This document shows, in pieces, positions 15,095 through 24,502 of a stretch of DNA of 64,000 nucleotides. The stretch spans positions 124,001 through 188,000 of the forward strand of contig CAMAXX010000001.1 of NCBI GenBank assembly GCA_945862435.1, in the 5' to 3' direction. The notes beneath the pieces were generated by a model. It was given only the letters and a program-made list of their open reading frames with translations, ran no database searches and was not told the DNA's origin. The stretch comes from Pseudorhodobacter antarcticus. Lineage in GTDB: Bacteria > Pseudomonadota > Alphaproteobacteria > Rhodobacterales > Rhodobacteraceae. The translations under genes and the position numbers were made by a program. Within the stretch, counting starts at the first letter, position 1. Every line of letters starts with the position of its first letter.

Positions 15095-16870
15095 CTACAT
15101 CGGCCAGATGATCGGGATCAGGGCCGAACAGGTCAGCCAGATCAAGATATTCAGCGGCAAACCCACCCGCAGATAATCGGAAAACCGATACCCGCCAGGC
15201 CCATACACCATCATGTTGGTCTGATAGCCCACAGGGGTCGCAAAGGCCAAGGTCGCCGAAAACATCACCGCCACCACAAACGGGCGCGGATCAAGCCCCA
15301 GCGTCTGCGCCAGTTCAATCGCAATCGGAGTGTAAACAACCGCAACCGCGTTATTAGACAAAAACTCGGTCAGGATCAGACCCAACAGATAGACCGACAA
15401 AATCAGGAAAAACGGCGACATCCCCGCCATATAGGGGGCCACGACATCCACAATCAGGTTCACCGCGCCAGAATGTTCCAGCCCAGCGCCCACGGCGAGC
15501 ATCGCGAAAATCATGGCCAGAAGGCGGCCATCGATAAAAGAAAACGCCTCATCAGAACCGATGCAGCGCAGCACGAAAATCGCGGCCACAGCCACAAGGC
15601 CCAGCGCCATAATTGGGGCCACATCAAACCCCGACAAAATAACCACGCCCGCAAGGGCTGCAATCGCGATAGGGGCCTTGGGGCGGCGGTATGCCTTTTG
15701 CGTGGGGTGGGAAATATCGACAAGTTCCATATCCGTGGCAAAGCGCTGAATATCCTCAACCGTGCCTTCCAGCAGCAGCGTATCGCCGATCTGCACCTCT
15801 AACTCGTCCAAAGAGGTGATGTTCTGATTGCGCCGATGCGCGGCCAGCACATAAACGCCATAACGGCGGCGAATGCGCATATCGCCCAACGTGCGGCCAA
15901 TCATGCGGCACCCGCTGGAAATCAATACCTCAACCGTTTCGGTTTGCACCGAGGACAGCTTGTCAAGGCTGCGCAGGTTCTTGTTTTCCTGAATGCCCAG
16001 AATCTCGCTCATGTCGCTGCGCAAAACCACGCGGTCGCCCATTTCCAAAACCACAGGGGCAAGGTTACGGCGCAAACTGGCATCGCCGCGCAAAACGTCA
16101 ATCACCCGAATGCCAGAGCGTTTTAATTGCGGCACATCCAGCACGCGCTGGCCGATCAGAGGCGATCCCTCGGGCAAGGCAACTTCGGTAAAGTATTTCA
16201 TCTTTTTACGATCGCCCAGCAGCGCGCTCATCGATTGGCGGTCGGGCAGCAAGCGTTTGGAAAACAGGCCCAGATAAATCCCGCCAACGATGGTAACGGC
16301 CAGCCCAAGCGGCCATATTTCGAACAGCGAAAATCCCTCCAGCCCCGCTTTGCGCGCCACACCATCGACCAAGATATTGGTGGATGTGCCAATCAGGGTC
16401 ATCATCCCGCCAAGCACTGTCATATAACTTAAAGGGATCAATAACTTCGACGGCGATGCACCCAGTTTTTTCGCGATTTGAATGACAACGGGTATCATCA
16501 CCGCCACCAAGGGCGTGTTGTTCATAAAGGCCGAGGCAACAGCAACAAATACAAACAGCACCGCAACTGTGGTGCGCGGGCTGTCCGCAACACGGCTTTC
16601 AGCAGCAGAAATCACCATTTCAACCGCGCCCGTGCGCACAAGGCCCCCCATCAACAGAAACATCAGCGCAATCGTCCATGGGGCCGAATTTGAAAGGGTA
16701 TCCACCGCTTCGCCCACAGGCAAAATACCGGTAATCAGCATCACAGCCGCGCCCGCAATTGCGGTCACCTCTACGGGAAATGTCTCGCGGATAAACAGGG
16801 CAAACATCACGCCCAAAATTATCAGCGCCGCGATCGGTTGCAGATTTTGCGCGATCTCAATCCCGAACAT
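15095..16870 (-). CDS. SLC13-family permease with TrkA-C domains
   Basis: 591 residues, inner membrane. Two blocks of helices (residues about 15-205 and 385-590) flank a cytosolic region with two RCK-C/TrkA-C domains (about 215-375; ALPEGSPLIGQRVLD and VLISSGCRMIGRTLGDM mark their starts). The NNTPLVAVMIP and SNNAVAVVYTP motifs are the paired re-entrant signatures of the ion-transporter/SLC13 group, which move dicarboxylates, sulfate or related anions with Na+. The start is the ATG at 16870: an open frame continues to 17653, but that part runs out of frame across the next gene. Confidence 0.88.
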   Translation of the reverse strand: MFGIEIAQNLQPIAALIILGVMFALFIRETFPVEVTAIAGAAVMLITGILPVGEAVDTLSNSAPWTIALMFLLMGGLVRTGAVEMVISAAESRVADSPRTTVAVLFVFVAVASAFMNNTPLVAVMIPVVIQIAKKLGASPSKLLIPLSYMTVLGGMMTLIGTSTNILVDGVARKAGLEGFSLFEIWPLGLAVTIVGGIYLGLFSKRLLPDRQSMSALLGDRKKMKYFTEVALPEGSPLIGQRVLDVPQLKRSGIRVIDVLRGDASLRRNLAPVVLEMGDRVVLRSDMSEILGIQENKNLRSLDKLSSVQTETVEVLISSGCRMIGRTLGDMRIRRRYGVYVLAAHRRNQNITSLDELEVQIGDTLLLEGTVEDIQRFATDMELVDISHPTQKAYRRPKAPIAIAALAGVVILSGFDVAPIMALGLVAVAAIFVLRCIGSDEAFSFIDGRLLAMIFAMLAVGAGLEHSGAVNLIVDVVAPYMAGMSPFFLILSVYLLGLILTEFLSNNAVAVVYTPIAIELAQTLGLDPRPFVVAVMFSATLAFATPVGYQTNMMVYGPGGYRFSDYLRVGLPLNILIWLTCSALIPIIWPM

Positions 16871-16884
16871 GGCACAAACCCTTT

Positions 16885-17769
16885 CTAGGTGTCGGTCGTC
16901 GATTTGGGGCGCACCAACGCAATTCCGCCAAGTAATACCGCCGCCGCAAGCATCACAAGGGGGGAAAACCGCTCGCCCAAAATAACACTCGCCCAGATCA
17001 TACCCGATGCGGTCACGATGTACCCCGTTTGTGTGGCAAAGACTGCGCCCGCGCGGGCGGCAAGGTAAACGAAACTGGCATACAGCACGGCGTGCAGTGC
17101 CGAGCTGCCAATCAGCGCCAGCTCTGGCGCGCCAAGCTTGGTAATCACAAACCCCTGCCCCATGACCCACATCACAGGGGCGATCATAATGGCCCCCACC
17201 ATCGACGCCCCAAACATAGCCTGAACCGCATCCATCCCGGCCGTGCCAACGCGGGCCACATAGCTGCCCTCCAGCGCATAAAACAGTGGCCCAATCAATG
17301 CCAATGGCAAAAACGCCGCCATCGCAGGGTCGGGCAGGCTGGCATCTGGCAAGGCAATGATTAACACCCCAGTCAGCCCCAAAGCCAGCCCAAACAGCCG
17401 CCGCAGTGAGAACTGCTCGGCCCCCAGTATCAGACCAATGGGAAAGGCAATCATCGGCACAGTCGAGATGATGATCGACATGATCCCCGCAGGCAACCGC
17501 GCGACGGAAATATAAAAGGTCAGCCCCGGCACAATGGTGCCCAGCACCGCGACCACCACATAAAACTGCACCGCGCGCGCGGTCAGCGGCAGGCCCTTGC
17601 CGCGCACCAGCGTCATCGCCCCCAAAACGGCGGTGCACACCACCAATTGCCAAAACACCAACCCCAAGGGCGGATAGCCCGTGGATGCTGCAATTTTGCC
17701 CAGCGCCTGCGTCGACCCCCAGCCAATGCCGATGGTCAACAGCACCGCAACCATGCCCCAGCGCCCCAC
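16885..17769 (-). CDS. EamA/DMT-family permease
   Basis: 294 residues with about ten hydrophobic helices in two EamA halves, for example GWGSTQALGKIAASTGYPPLG near residue 15 and RLPAGIMSIIISTVPM near 90. It begins with a GTG one base after the stop of the phosphoesterase gene (an ATG five codons later is possible) and ends 14 bases before the SLC13 start, so the three genes probably share a transcript. Substrate unknown. Confidence 0.85.
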   Translation of the reverse strand: MGRWGMVAVLLTIGIGWGSTQALGKIAASTGYPPLGLVFWQLVVCTAVLGAMTLVRGKGLPLTARAVQFYVVVAVLGTIVPGLTFYISVARLPAGIMSIIISTVPMIAFPIGLILGAEQFSLRRLFGLALGLTGVLIIALPDASLPDPAMAAFLPLALIGPLFYALEGSYVARVGTAGMDAVQAMFGASMVGAIMIAPVMWVMGQGFVITKLGAPELALIGSSALHAVLYASFVYLAARAGAVFATQTGYIVTASGMIWASVILGERFSPLVMLAAAVLLGGIALVRPKSTTDT

Positions 17770-17770
17770 G

Positions 17771-18583
17771 TTATGGCCCCGCCTGTTGCAGCCGACCGCC
17801 TTGGCGGATCATCGACACTTTGCGCGCCAGCCCCGTTTTGTCATCAGTTTCCACATATACTCCCGAAAGTGTGGCAGGCCCACCCGCAGGCTCAAACCGC
17901 CCGCTGGCCATGCCCGTGATGAAACGGCGCAGCGGCTCTAGCTTTTCCATACCGATCACGCTGTCATAATCGCCGCACATGCCCGCATCGGTTTGATAGG
18001 CCGTGCCCTTGGGCAAAATCATCGCGTCCCCTGTTGGCACATGCGTATGCGTGCCAACAACAAGGCTGGCCTGCCCATCACACCAATGGCCCATCGCCAT
18101 TTTCTCGGACGTGGCTTCGGCATGAATGTCCACCACAGCCGCCTGCACAGCCGCGCCCAAACGGTGGGTTTTCAGCACAGTTTCAATCGCCGAAAACGGG
18201 TCATCAAACGGGCGCTTCATAAACACTTGGCCCAGCACTTGGGCCACCAAAACACGGCGGCCTTGGGTTGCCTCGAATATCTTCGCCCCGCGCCCTGGCG
18301 CGACCTTGGAGAAATTTATAGGCCGCAAAATACGCGGGTCGGCCTCAATCGCCTGAAGCATGTCCTTTTGATCGAACGCGTGATCGCCCAGCGTCACACA
18401 ATCCGCCCCAGCCGCAAACAGCGCCTTGGCATGATCGCCCGTCAGCCCCGTGCCATTGGACGCATTTTCGCCATTTACGATCACGAAATCTAGGCCCCAA
18501 GTGCTACGAAGCATCGGCAGCATATCCGCCACCCCATCGCGCCCCGACCGCCCCATCACATCGCCTAAAAATAAAATCCGCAT
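17771..18583 (-). CDS. YmdB-type metallophosphoesterase (TIGR00282)
   Basis: 270 residues. Seen: MRILFLGDVMGRSGR at the N-terminus (metal-binding Asp), VNGENASNGTGL near residue 36, LGDHAFDQKD near 65, HAEATSEKMAMGHWCDG near 150 and GTHTHVPTGDAMIL near 175, which together give the full set of metal ligands. Related proteins hydrolyse 2',3'-cyclic nucleotides and act in RNA turnover. Divergent from the helicase gene, with 95 bases between the two starts. Confidence 0.88.
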   Translation of the reverse strand: MRILFLGDVMGRSGRDGVADMLPMLRSTWGLDFVIVNGENASNGTGLTGDHAKALFAAGADCVTLGDHAFDQKDMLQAIEADPRILRPINFSKVAPGRGAKIFEATQGRRVLVAQVLGQVFMKRPFDDPFSAIETVLKTHRLGAAVQAAVVDIHAEATSEKMAMGHWCDGQASLVVGTHTHVPTGDAMILPKGTAYQTDAGMCGDYDSVIGMEKLEPLRRFITGMASGRFEPAGGPATLSGVYVETDDKTGLARKVSMIRQGGRLQQAGP

Positions 18584-18678
18584 GGGGTAGTGGTATGCGA
18601 CAGGGCAAGGGCGGGCAAGGGGAAAGCGGGGGGCGATGCCCCCTTTCCCGCGCCCGCCCCCTGCCCTATCTTGCCCCC

Positions 18679-21051
18679 ATGAACCTGCCCGATACTCTTA
18701 CAGATTGGATCGCAGCCCAAGGCTGGACGCTGCATCCGCATCAATCGGACATGCTGGCGCGGGCAGATGACCCCGCGACATTGCTGATTGCCCCCACGGG
18801 CGGCGGCAAAACGATGGCGGGGTTTTTGCCCAGCCTGTGCGAGTTGGCACATGGCTATAACGGGCTGCACACCCTTTATATCTCACCGCTCAAGGCCCTG
18901 TCTGCCGACATCGCCCGCAACCTACGCAGCCCCGTCATCGGCGCGGGCCTGCCCATCACGATTGAGGATCGCACAGGCGACACGCCCGCTCACATCCGCG
19001 CCCGACAACGCGTGGCCCCGCCGCATATCTTGCTGACAACGCCCGAAAGCCTTGCCTTGATGTTGTCCTACCCCGATGCGCCCCGCATCTTTGCGGGCCT
19101 TCAGCGCGTGGTGGTGGACGAGTTGCACGCACTGGCCGAAAATAAGCGCGGCGATCAGCTCATGTTGCTGCTGACCCGCCTGCAATCCCTTGCCCCGCAG
19201 ATGCGCCGCGTGGGCCTGTCGGCCACCACGCACGATCCCGCCGCCTTGGCGCAATACCTGCACCTAAATGCCGCCCTTATCATCGCCCCCGCAGGCCCCG
19301 CCCCAGACATTGCCCTGCTGGCCACCGATGCCCCCCCACCTTGGGCAGGCGGCGGGGGGCACTACGCCATTCCCGATATTTTGGCCGAAGTGGCCGCCCA
19401 CCAAACCACGCTGATCTTCCATAATACCCGCGCGCAGGCCGAGATTTTCTTTCACAAACTGTGGCTTGCCAATACCGATAACCTGCCCATCGGGATCCAT
19501 CACGGCAGCCTTGCGCTGGATGCGCGTAAACGGGTCGAGGCGGCGATGGCCGAGGGGGCTTTGCGCGCCGTGGTCTGCACTGCCAGCCTTGATCTGGGGC
19601 TTGATTGGGGCGCGGTGGATTTGGTTATTCAAGTGGGCGCGCCGCGCAGCGTCAAGCGCCTTGTCCAGCGCATTGGCCGCGCGAACCACCGCTATAATGC
19701 CCCGTCCAAAGCGCGCCTTGTCCCCGCCAACCGCTTTGAAATCATCGAATGCGTGGCCGCCCTGCAAGCGGCGGCGGCAGGCGATTTAGACGGCGCGGCG
19801 CAGTCTGAAGGCGGGCTTGACGTTCTGTGCCAGCACATTCTGATCTGCGCCTGCGCCGCCCCCTTCGATGCAGACGCCCTATATGCCGAGGTGCGCAGTG
19901 CAGGCCCTTATGCGCTGCTCTCCCGCCCCGCGTTTGACCAGTGTTTGGATTTTGTCGCCACGGGCGGCTATGCCTTGCGCGCCTATGACCAGTGGCAACG
20001 CCTGATGCTGCGCGGCAATCTTTGGGGCCTGCGCGATCCGCGCAGCGCCGCACTGATCCGCCAAAACCTTGGCACCATCACCGACACGCCCCGCATTCCC
20101 GTGCGCCTAAAAGGCGGCGCGGGATTAGGCGAGGTGGAAGAGGCCTTTGCTGCGACCTTACGCGCGGGCGATACGTTTCTGATCGGCGGCCAGATTGTGC
20201 GGTTTCAATCTTTGGATGAACGCGCCGTCACTGTCGCGCGCAGCGCCGCACAAACGCCGCGGGTGCCCGTGTATAATGGCGGTAAATTTTCATCCAGCCT
20301 GCAACTTGCCCGCCGGATCGCTGGGCTGATCGCCGCCCCCGCCCCCCTGCCTCCAGATGCCCGCGACTGGGTGCTGCACCAATCCGAAATCTCACATTTA
20401 CCAAATATGCAGCGCCTTTTGATCGAATGTTTCCCGCATGAGGGGCAGGTCTTTCACGCGATATATGGCTTTGCCGGCCAGAACGCGCAGGCCACGCTGG
20501 GCTTGCTCTTGACCAAGGTGATGGAGGAGGCAGGCCTTGCGCCGCTGGGGTATTTGGCCACCGATCACGCCACGCTCATTTGGGGCTTGCGTGCCACGTC
20601 CGATCCCGCCCCCCTGCTGGACGGCGCACGGCTGCGCGCGGGGCTGGAAGATTGGCTTGCAGGCACCGCCGTGATGAAGCGCGCCTTTCGCAGCGTGGCC
20701 ACCATCACGGGCCTGACCCCGCGCAACATTCAAGGTCTGCGCAAATCGGGCCGCGCGGTGACCTTTTCCACCGATATTCTGTATGACACGCTGCGCAAAT
20801 ACGATGCGGGCCATCTTTTGCTGGCCATCACGCGATCCGAGGCCGAACGCGGTTTGGTTGATTTTTCGCGCATTGCCGATCTGCTGGCGCGGGTTGATGG
20901 GCGGTTTGATCTGCTGCACCTTGATCGCCCAAGCCCCTTTGCAGCCCCCCTTTTACTGGAACGGGGCCGCGTGCCAATCATAGGCCAAGGCAGGGATGAA
21001 TTGGCCGAGGCCGAGGCCCGCGCCCTGATGCGCGCGGCAGGTTTAGAATGA
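18679..21051 (+). CDS. Ligase-associated DEXH-box helicase (Lhr-like)
   Basis: 790-residue superfamily 2 helicase of the bacterial Lhr-core type. Seen: Walker A APTGGGKT (38-45), the DELH Walker B box near 153, SATTHD near 181, IFHNTRAQAE near 248, HHGSL near 275, and motif VI QRIGRANHR near 330, then the winged-helix and C-terminal Lhr domains (HQSEISHLPNMQR near 565). The ATG at 18679 was chosen because upstream codons run through the divergent promoter. In many bacteria it is clustered with an ATP-dependent ligase, an exonuclease and PdeM as a DNA damage response set; only PdeM is next to it here. Confidence 0.9.
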   Translation: MNLPDTLTDWIAAQGWTLHPHQSDMLARADDPATLLIAPTGGGKTMAGFLPSLCELAHGYNGLHTLYISPLKALSADIARNLRSPVIGAGLPITIEDRTGDTPAHIRARQRVAPPHILLTTPESLALMLSYPDAPRIFAGLQRVVVDELHALAENKRGDQLMLLLTRLQSLAPQMRRVGLSATTHDPAALAQYLHLNAALIIAPAGPAPDIALLATDAPPPWAGGGGHYAIPDILAEVAAHQTTLIFHNTRAQAEIFFHKLWLANTDNLPIGIHHGSLALDARKRVEAAMAEGALRAVVCTASLDLGLDWGAVDLVIQVGAPRSVKRLVQRIGRANHRYNAPSKARLVPANRFEIIECVAALQAAAAGDLDGAAQSEGGLDVLCQHILICACAAPFDADALYAEVRSAGPYALLSRPAFDQCLDFVATGGYALRAYDQWQRLMLRGNLWGLRDPRSAALIRQNLGTITDTPRIPVRLKGGAGLGEVEEAFAATLRAGDTFLIGGQIVRFQSLDERAVTVARSAAQTPRVPVYNGGKFSSSLQLARRIAGLIAAPAPLPPDARDWVLHQSEISHLPNMQRLLIECFPHEGQVFHAIYGFAGQNAQATLGLLLTKVMEEAGLAPLGYLATDHATLIWGLRATSDPAPLLDGARLRAGLEDWLAGTAVMKRAFRSVATITGLTPRNIQGLRKSGRAVTFSTDILYDTLRKYDAGHLLLAITRSEAERGLVDFSRIADLLARVDGRFDLLHLDRPSPFAAPLLLERGRVPIIGQGRDELAEAEARALMRAAGLE

Positions 21052-21061
21052 TTGGACTGCA

Positions 21062-21712
21062 ATGACAGAGTTTTCCTTAAACGGCGCGCGTTTAACCGCC
21101 CTGCCATCGGGCGCGCTGTGGTGGGGAGCGCCGCGCCTTTTGTGCGTATCAGATTTGCATTTGGGAAAGTCCGAACGCATGGCGCGGCGGGCGGGGGCCT
21201 TGCTGCCGCCCTATGAGGTGGCAGAAACCCTGTCGAAACTAGAGGCTGACATTGCAGCCCGTAGGCCTGCCAAAGTGATCTGCCTTGGCGATAGTTTCGA
21301 TGATTTGGCCGCGGGCTATGGTCTGGACGAGGGCGCACGCTTGCGCCTAACCATGCTTCAGGCAGGGCGCGAATGGGTCTGGATCGAAGGCAACCACGAT
21401 GCTGGCCCTGTGGATTTAGGCGGCGTGCATCTGCGCGATTTGGCACTGGATGGTCTTGTGTTCCGCCATATCGCCGCACCAAACTTGGCCGCAGATTGCG
21501 GCGAAATATCAGGCCACTACCACCCAAAAGTGCGACTGGCAGGGCAAGGGTTAGCCGCCTTTCTGCTGTGTAAAACTCGCCTGATTTTGCCCGCCTATGG
21601 GGCCTATACCGGTGGGATGATGGCAGACCGCGCCCCTTTGCAGGGTCTGATGGGGCCGCGCGCGCGCGCACTCGCCCTGCGCGCAGGCCGCGTGCTGGAA
21701 ATGCCACTTTAG
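21062..21712 (+). CDS. pdeM: Ligase-associated DNA damage response endonuclease PdeM
   Basis: 216-residue calcineurin-like metallophosphoesterase. Metal-binding motifs in order: SDLHLGKSERMARR near residue 31, CLGDSFDD near 78, EGNHDAGP near 105, GHYHPKVRL near 150. The SDLHLGKS form and its place 10 bases after the helicase gene match the ligase-associated PdeM family. The ligase and exonuclease partners are absent from the window, so they are encoded elsewhere or lost. Confidence 0.9.
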   Translation: MTEFSLNGARLTALPSGALWWGAPRLLCVSDLHLGKSERMARRAGALLPPYEVAETLSKLEADIAARRPAKVICLGDSFDDLAAGYGLDEGARLRLTMLQAGREWVWIEGNHDAGPVDLGGVHLRDLALDGLVFRHIAAPNLAADCGEISGHYHPKVRLAGQGLAAFLLCKTRLILPAYGAYTGGMMADRAPLQGLMGPRARALALRAGRVLEMPL

Positions 21713-21869
21713 GGCTAAGGGGCGTGCGCAAGCGTTAAGGGATTAACCCACAACTGCGCGCAGCACTGCCCCAAAGGTGCCAGCACCTTGCGGCAGCAGA
21801 AAAACGGGCAAAACACCCGCGCAGCAGCCTATCAGCCGCTTAAGGCGCAGCGTCCAGATTTAGCGGCCC

Positions 21870-22790
21870 TTAAGCTGCCACTCGCGATGCGCTGCGCAGC
21901 ATTTCGGCCACAATTTTGCGCTGGATATCGGGTGGCGGTATCGGGCGCGCTGGCACTTTGGCACAGCGGGCCAAATATGCGGGTGGCATCGCCCCCGCGC
22001 AAAGCAGGGACTTATCTGCAAAATCAATTTCGTTTTGTGCGCCAAGAAAAAGCGTCTCAGCCGCAATTCCTTCTATCATCAGCAATTCGTGCCGATCAAA
22101 CAGCAGATGGCAGTAATCGATGCCGCCAAAATGATCACAACTGGCCACACCTTGCACCCCAATCAGCCGATGGGCAGGAACCAAAACTTGCGCCTGCCCA
22201 AATAACCTTAGCGCCAAATCAGACTGCAACATAATGCGGTGGTGGCGCGAGACGCAGACATCAGCGCGCGGCAAACCATGGCCCAGCGCGCCCTTGCCAA
22301 TCACAATACCGCGCAATTTCGGGGCCAATTGCAGCACTTGCGCAGAATAGCTTTGCCGCCCCGCCCAACGCACAGGCTGCAAGCCGTGATCCAGCGTTTC
22401 CACCAAATCACCCACCTTAATTGTTTCAATCGCGCGCAACCCTTCGGCAGTTTGCACGCGCGTGCCAGCGGCAAAACAGAAATTGCCTTGAATAGTGATG
22501 GTGACATTCATTGTGGAGGTTCCATAGATGTCGGTTACTTGCACTTGAAAAACGTCCGTTGAGGTCTGGCCTGGATCAAGCGCCTTCAACGCAGAGTGCT
22601 GATCATTCAGATCATAGAACGTTTGGCCAGACGAATTGATTGTGGCGACACCATAGGTGCCTTGCAGGGAAATCGACCACGTATGCGCGGTTATTGTGTT
22701 GGTGGTTTCCGAATAGGTGCCAGACAGAATATTGCCGACCCCTTGCTGCACTGTGCCCGTTGACGGGCCTGAAATAGACGGGCTACCCAC
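21870..22790 (-). CDS. VCBS-domain/Hint-domain protein, 5' end uncertain
   Basis: About 306 residues if translation starts at the GTG at 22790; no ribosome-binding site is evident and the frame stays open to 22991 through sequence that in another frame encodes the HlyC-like gene. Residues 1-103 form one VCBS-like beta domain (SISGPSTGTVQQG ... LDPGQTSTDVFQVQVTD). At residue about 105 the Hint domain starts with CFAAGTRVQTAEGLRAIE, whose Cys is the self-splicing nucleophile, and continues through WAGRQSY and SRHHRIML (conserved His). Hint proteins in Rhodobacteraceae are commonly exported by type I secretion. The gene starts abruptly at a domain edge, so the 5' part may have been lost. Confidence 0.7.
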   Translation of the reverse strand: MGSPSISGPSTGTVQQGVGNILSGTYSETTNTITAHTWSISLQGTYGVATINSSGQTFYDLNDQHSALKALDPGQTSTDVFQVQVTDIYGTSTMNVTITIQGNFCFAAGTRVQTAEGLRAIETIKVGDLVETLDHGLQPVRWAGRQSYSAQVLQLAPKLRGIVIGKGALGHGLPRADVCVSRHHRIMLQSDLALRLFGQAQVLVPAHRLIGVQGVASCDHFGGIDYCHLLFDRHELLMIEGIAAETLFLGAQNEIDFADKSLLCAGAMPPAYLARCAKVPARPIPPPDIQRKIVAEMLRSASRVAA

Positions 22791-23427
22791 GCAGATGCAT
22801 CGCGTCGTGCTGCAAAATGGATCTGAACTGCCCTTGGCCATAACTGCGCACATCATAAGGCTGGCCCAGCGCGGGGCGCGACCATTCCACCACGCGGTAG
22901 CGCATACCGTCTTTGGTGTGATGCAAAGTGCGCACGCGGTTGGCGGTTTGGTTGTCCCCCAGCAGGGCCACCATCTGATCGATATGGCCAAAGGGCGAAA
23001 TCAAATCCAAAAGCCAAATCGAATGGCCCTAATTCCATTCATGCGGCTCTAGCGCGACATGATCCACCGCCAGCTGATATTCCGCCGCCGCCGACAGCCC
23101 CGCCCAAGTGATAAAGGCGCGCGGAAAGCCGCCCGCATAGAAAATGCGGTACTGCCCAAGCCGCAGCGCAGGTTCAAAGTCGCGCAAAATATCCTGCAGG
23201 CTGCGGCGGTTGTGATAGCGCGTCAGCGCTGCAAGATAGCACATTGCCCCAAAGTCGGCCAAAACTGCAGGGGGCAAATCAAACCAATCATCGGGAAAGG
23301 GTAGATCGCTTTGCCCCCCATGCGCGATGGATTGGCGATGAAAATCAAAATGGCGCAATGTGGCGCGCACAAAATGATCTTTAGAATTTTCAACGCCTAT
23401 GCCCAAACCATTCTGGTTGCACCGCAT
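22783..23427 (-). pseudogene. HlyC-type RTX toxin lysine acyltransferase, interrupted by an amber codon
   Basis: One continuous frame of 215 codons with a single internal TAG at 23031-23029 (codon 133). Around it the sequence aligns with HlyC: GQYRIFYAGGFPRAFITWAG before the stop and IWLLDLISPFG after it, matching the W-(T/S)SGD-x-x-W-x-I-D-x-x-A-P-F-G region of the family. The HlyC catalytic His is His72 here and the catalytic Asp is residue 141; their spacing of 69 equals that in E. coli HlyC (His23/Asp92). HlyC has Ser in the position of the stop, and TCG to TAG is one base change. Without readthrough the product lacks the catalytic Asp. No ribosome-binding site is obvious before the ATG at 23427. 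Confidence 0.8.
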
Positions 23428-23611
23428 CAGCGGCTAATGTGCAGGCGTACGAACAGCCGCTGCCACCAGCCTGCCCGAAATTGGCAAACAAGGTCTTAAC
23501 GGCGGCAACCGCGTCACAGGAGAAATAGATAAAACTGTAACCAATCAACGCCGCGCCTGACCAACCCCAGTGCACATTGGTTCAAGCGCGGCGTTGTTTG
23601 CAGGCCAAATC

Positions 23612-24502
23612 TTAGGCTGTCAGCCCCTTGGGTTCCGCCAAACCATGCGCCCGCGCCGTCGCCGTCAGCGTATTGGCCAAAAGGCAGGCGATGGTCATTG
23701 GCCCCACGCCGCCCGGAACGGGGGTAATTGCACCCGCCACCGATGCCGCGCTGGCATAATCCACATCGCCCACAAGAATGTTTTTGCCGCCCCGTTCAAT
23801 GCGGTTAATGCCCACATCAATCACAGTCGCCCCCGCGCGCACATGGGCGGCGGTGATCATTTCAGGGCGGCCCACGGCAGCCACCAGAATATCTGCGCGC
23901 TGGCAGACGGCCTCCAGGTCTTTGGTGCGCGAATGGGCAATCGTCACTGTGCAGCTTTCATTCAGCAAAAGCTGCGCCATCGGCTTGCCCACAATATTGC
24001 TGCGCCCCACGACCACGGCATTCAGCCCTGCCAAAGACCCATAATGATCGCGCAACATCATCAAACACCCCAGCGGCGTGCACGGCACCATCGCCTTTTG
24101 CCCCGTGCCCAGCAGGCCCACGTTCGAGATATGGAACCCGTCCACATCCTTAGCAGGGTTGATCGCATTGATAATCAAATCGCTGTTCACATGCGCAGGC
24201 AGCGGCAGTTGCACCAAAATTCCATGCACGGCGGGATCATTGTTCAGCCGTTGCACCAACGCCAAAAGATCCGCCTCGGATGTCTCAGCGGGCAGGCGAT
24301 GCTCAAAGCTGTTCATGCCCACTTCAATGGTCGATGCGTGTTTGTTTTTCACATAAACGCGCGAAGCAGGATCCTCGCCCACCAACACCACTGCCAATCC
24401 GGGTGTAATGCCGTGTCCTGCTTTCATTGCCGCCACATGGGTTGCCACTTCGCCGCGCACGCGGGCGGCAAAGGCTTTGCCGTCGATTACTTTAGCGGTC
24501 AT
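23612..24502 (-). CDS. folD: Methylene-THF dehydrogenase/cyclohydrolase FolD
   Basis: 296 residues, bifunctional NADP-dependent 5,10-methylene-THF dehydrogenase and methenyl-THF cyclohydrolase. Seen: [12 protein letters not shown] near residue 44 (catalytic Lys), [10 protein letters not shown] near 95, KDVDGFH near 117, [13 protein letters not shown] near 162 (nucleotide site), TIAHSRT near 186, and [10 protein letters not shown] near 264. The ATG at 24502 is used. It overlaps the end of the chorismate mutase gene by 11 bases, and fhs lies two genes upstream on the same strand, forming a one-carbon set. Confidence 0.96.
   Translation of the reverse strand: MTAKVIDGKAFAARVRGEVATHVAAMKAGHGITPGLAVVLVGEDPASRVYVKNKHASTIEVGMNSFEHRLPAETSEADLLALVQRLNNDPAVHGILVQLPLPAHVNSDLIINAINPAKDVDGFHISNVGLLGTGQKAMVPCTPLGCLMMLRDHYGSLAGLNAVVVGRSNIVGKPMAQLLLNESCTVTIAHSRTKDLEAVCQRADILVAAVGRPEMITAAHVRAGATVIDVGINRIERGGKNILVGDVDYASAASVAGAITPVPGGVGPMTIACLLANTLTATARAHGLAEPKGLTA

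Noticed and set aside
16871..17653. Open frame extending the SLC13 permease upstream by 261 codons
   Set aside because: It runs in another frame across the EamA permease gene, whose own translation is well supported; the MFGIEIAQ start at 16870 fits the family length.
21733..21750. TTAA...TTAACC near 21736 as a CtrA site
   Set aside because: The half-sites are four bases apart, not seven; a similar case at 52565 has a two-base gap.
23029..23031. TAG read as pyrrolysine or another recoded residue
   Set aside because: No sign of a pyrrolysine system or recoding element in the window; a nonsense mutation is the simpler reading.
23430..23611. Short minus-strand ORF upstream of the HlyC-like gene
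   Set aside because: About 60 codons ending inside the HlyC-like frame with no ribosome-binding site or family features; looks like chance.
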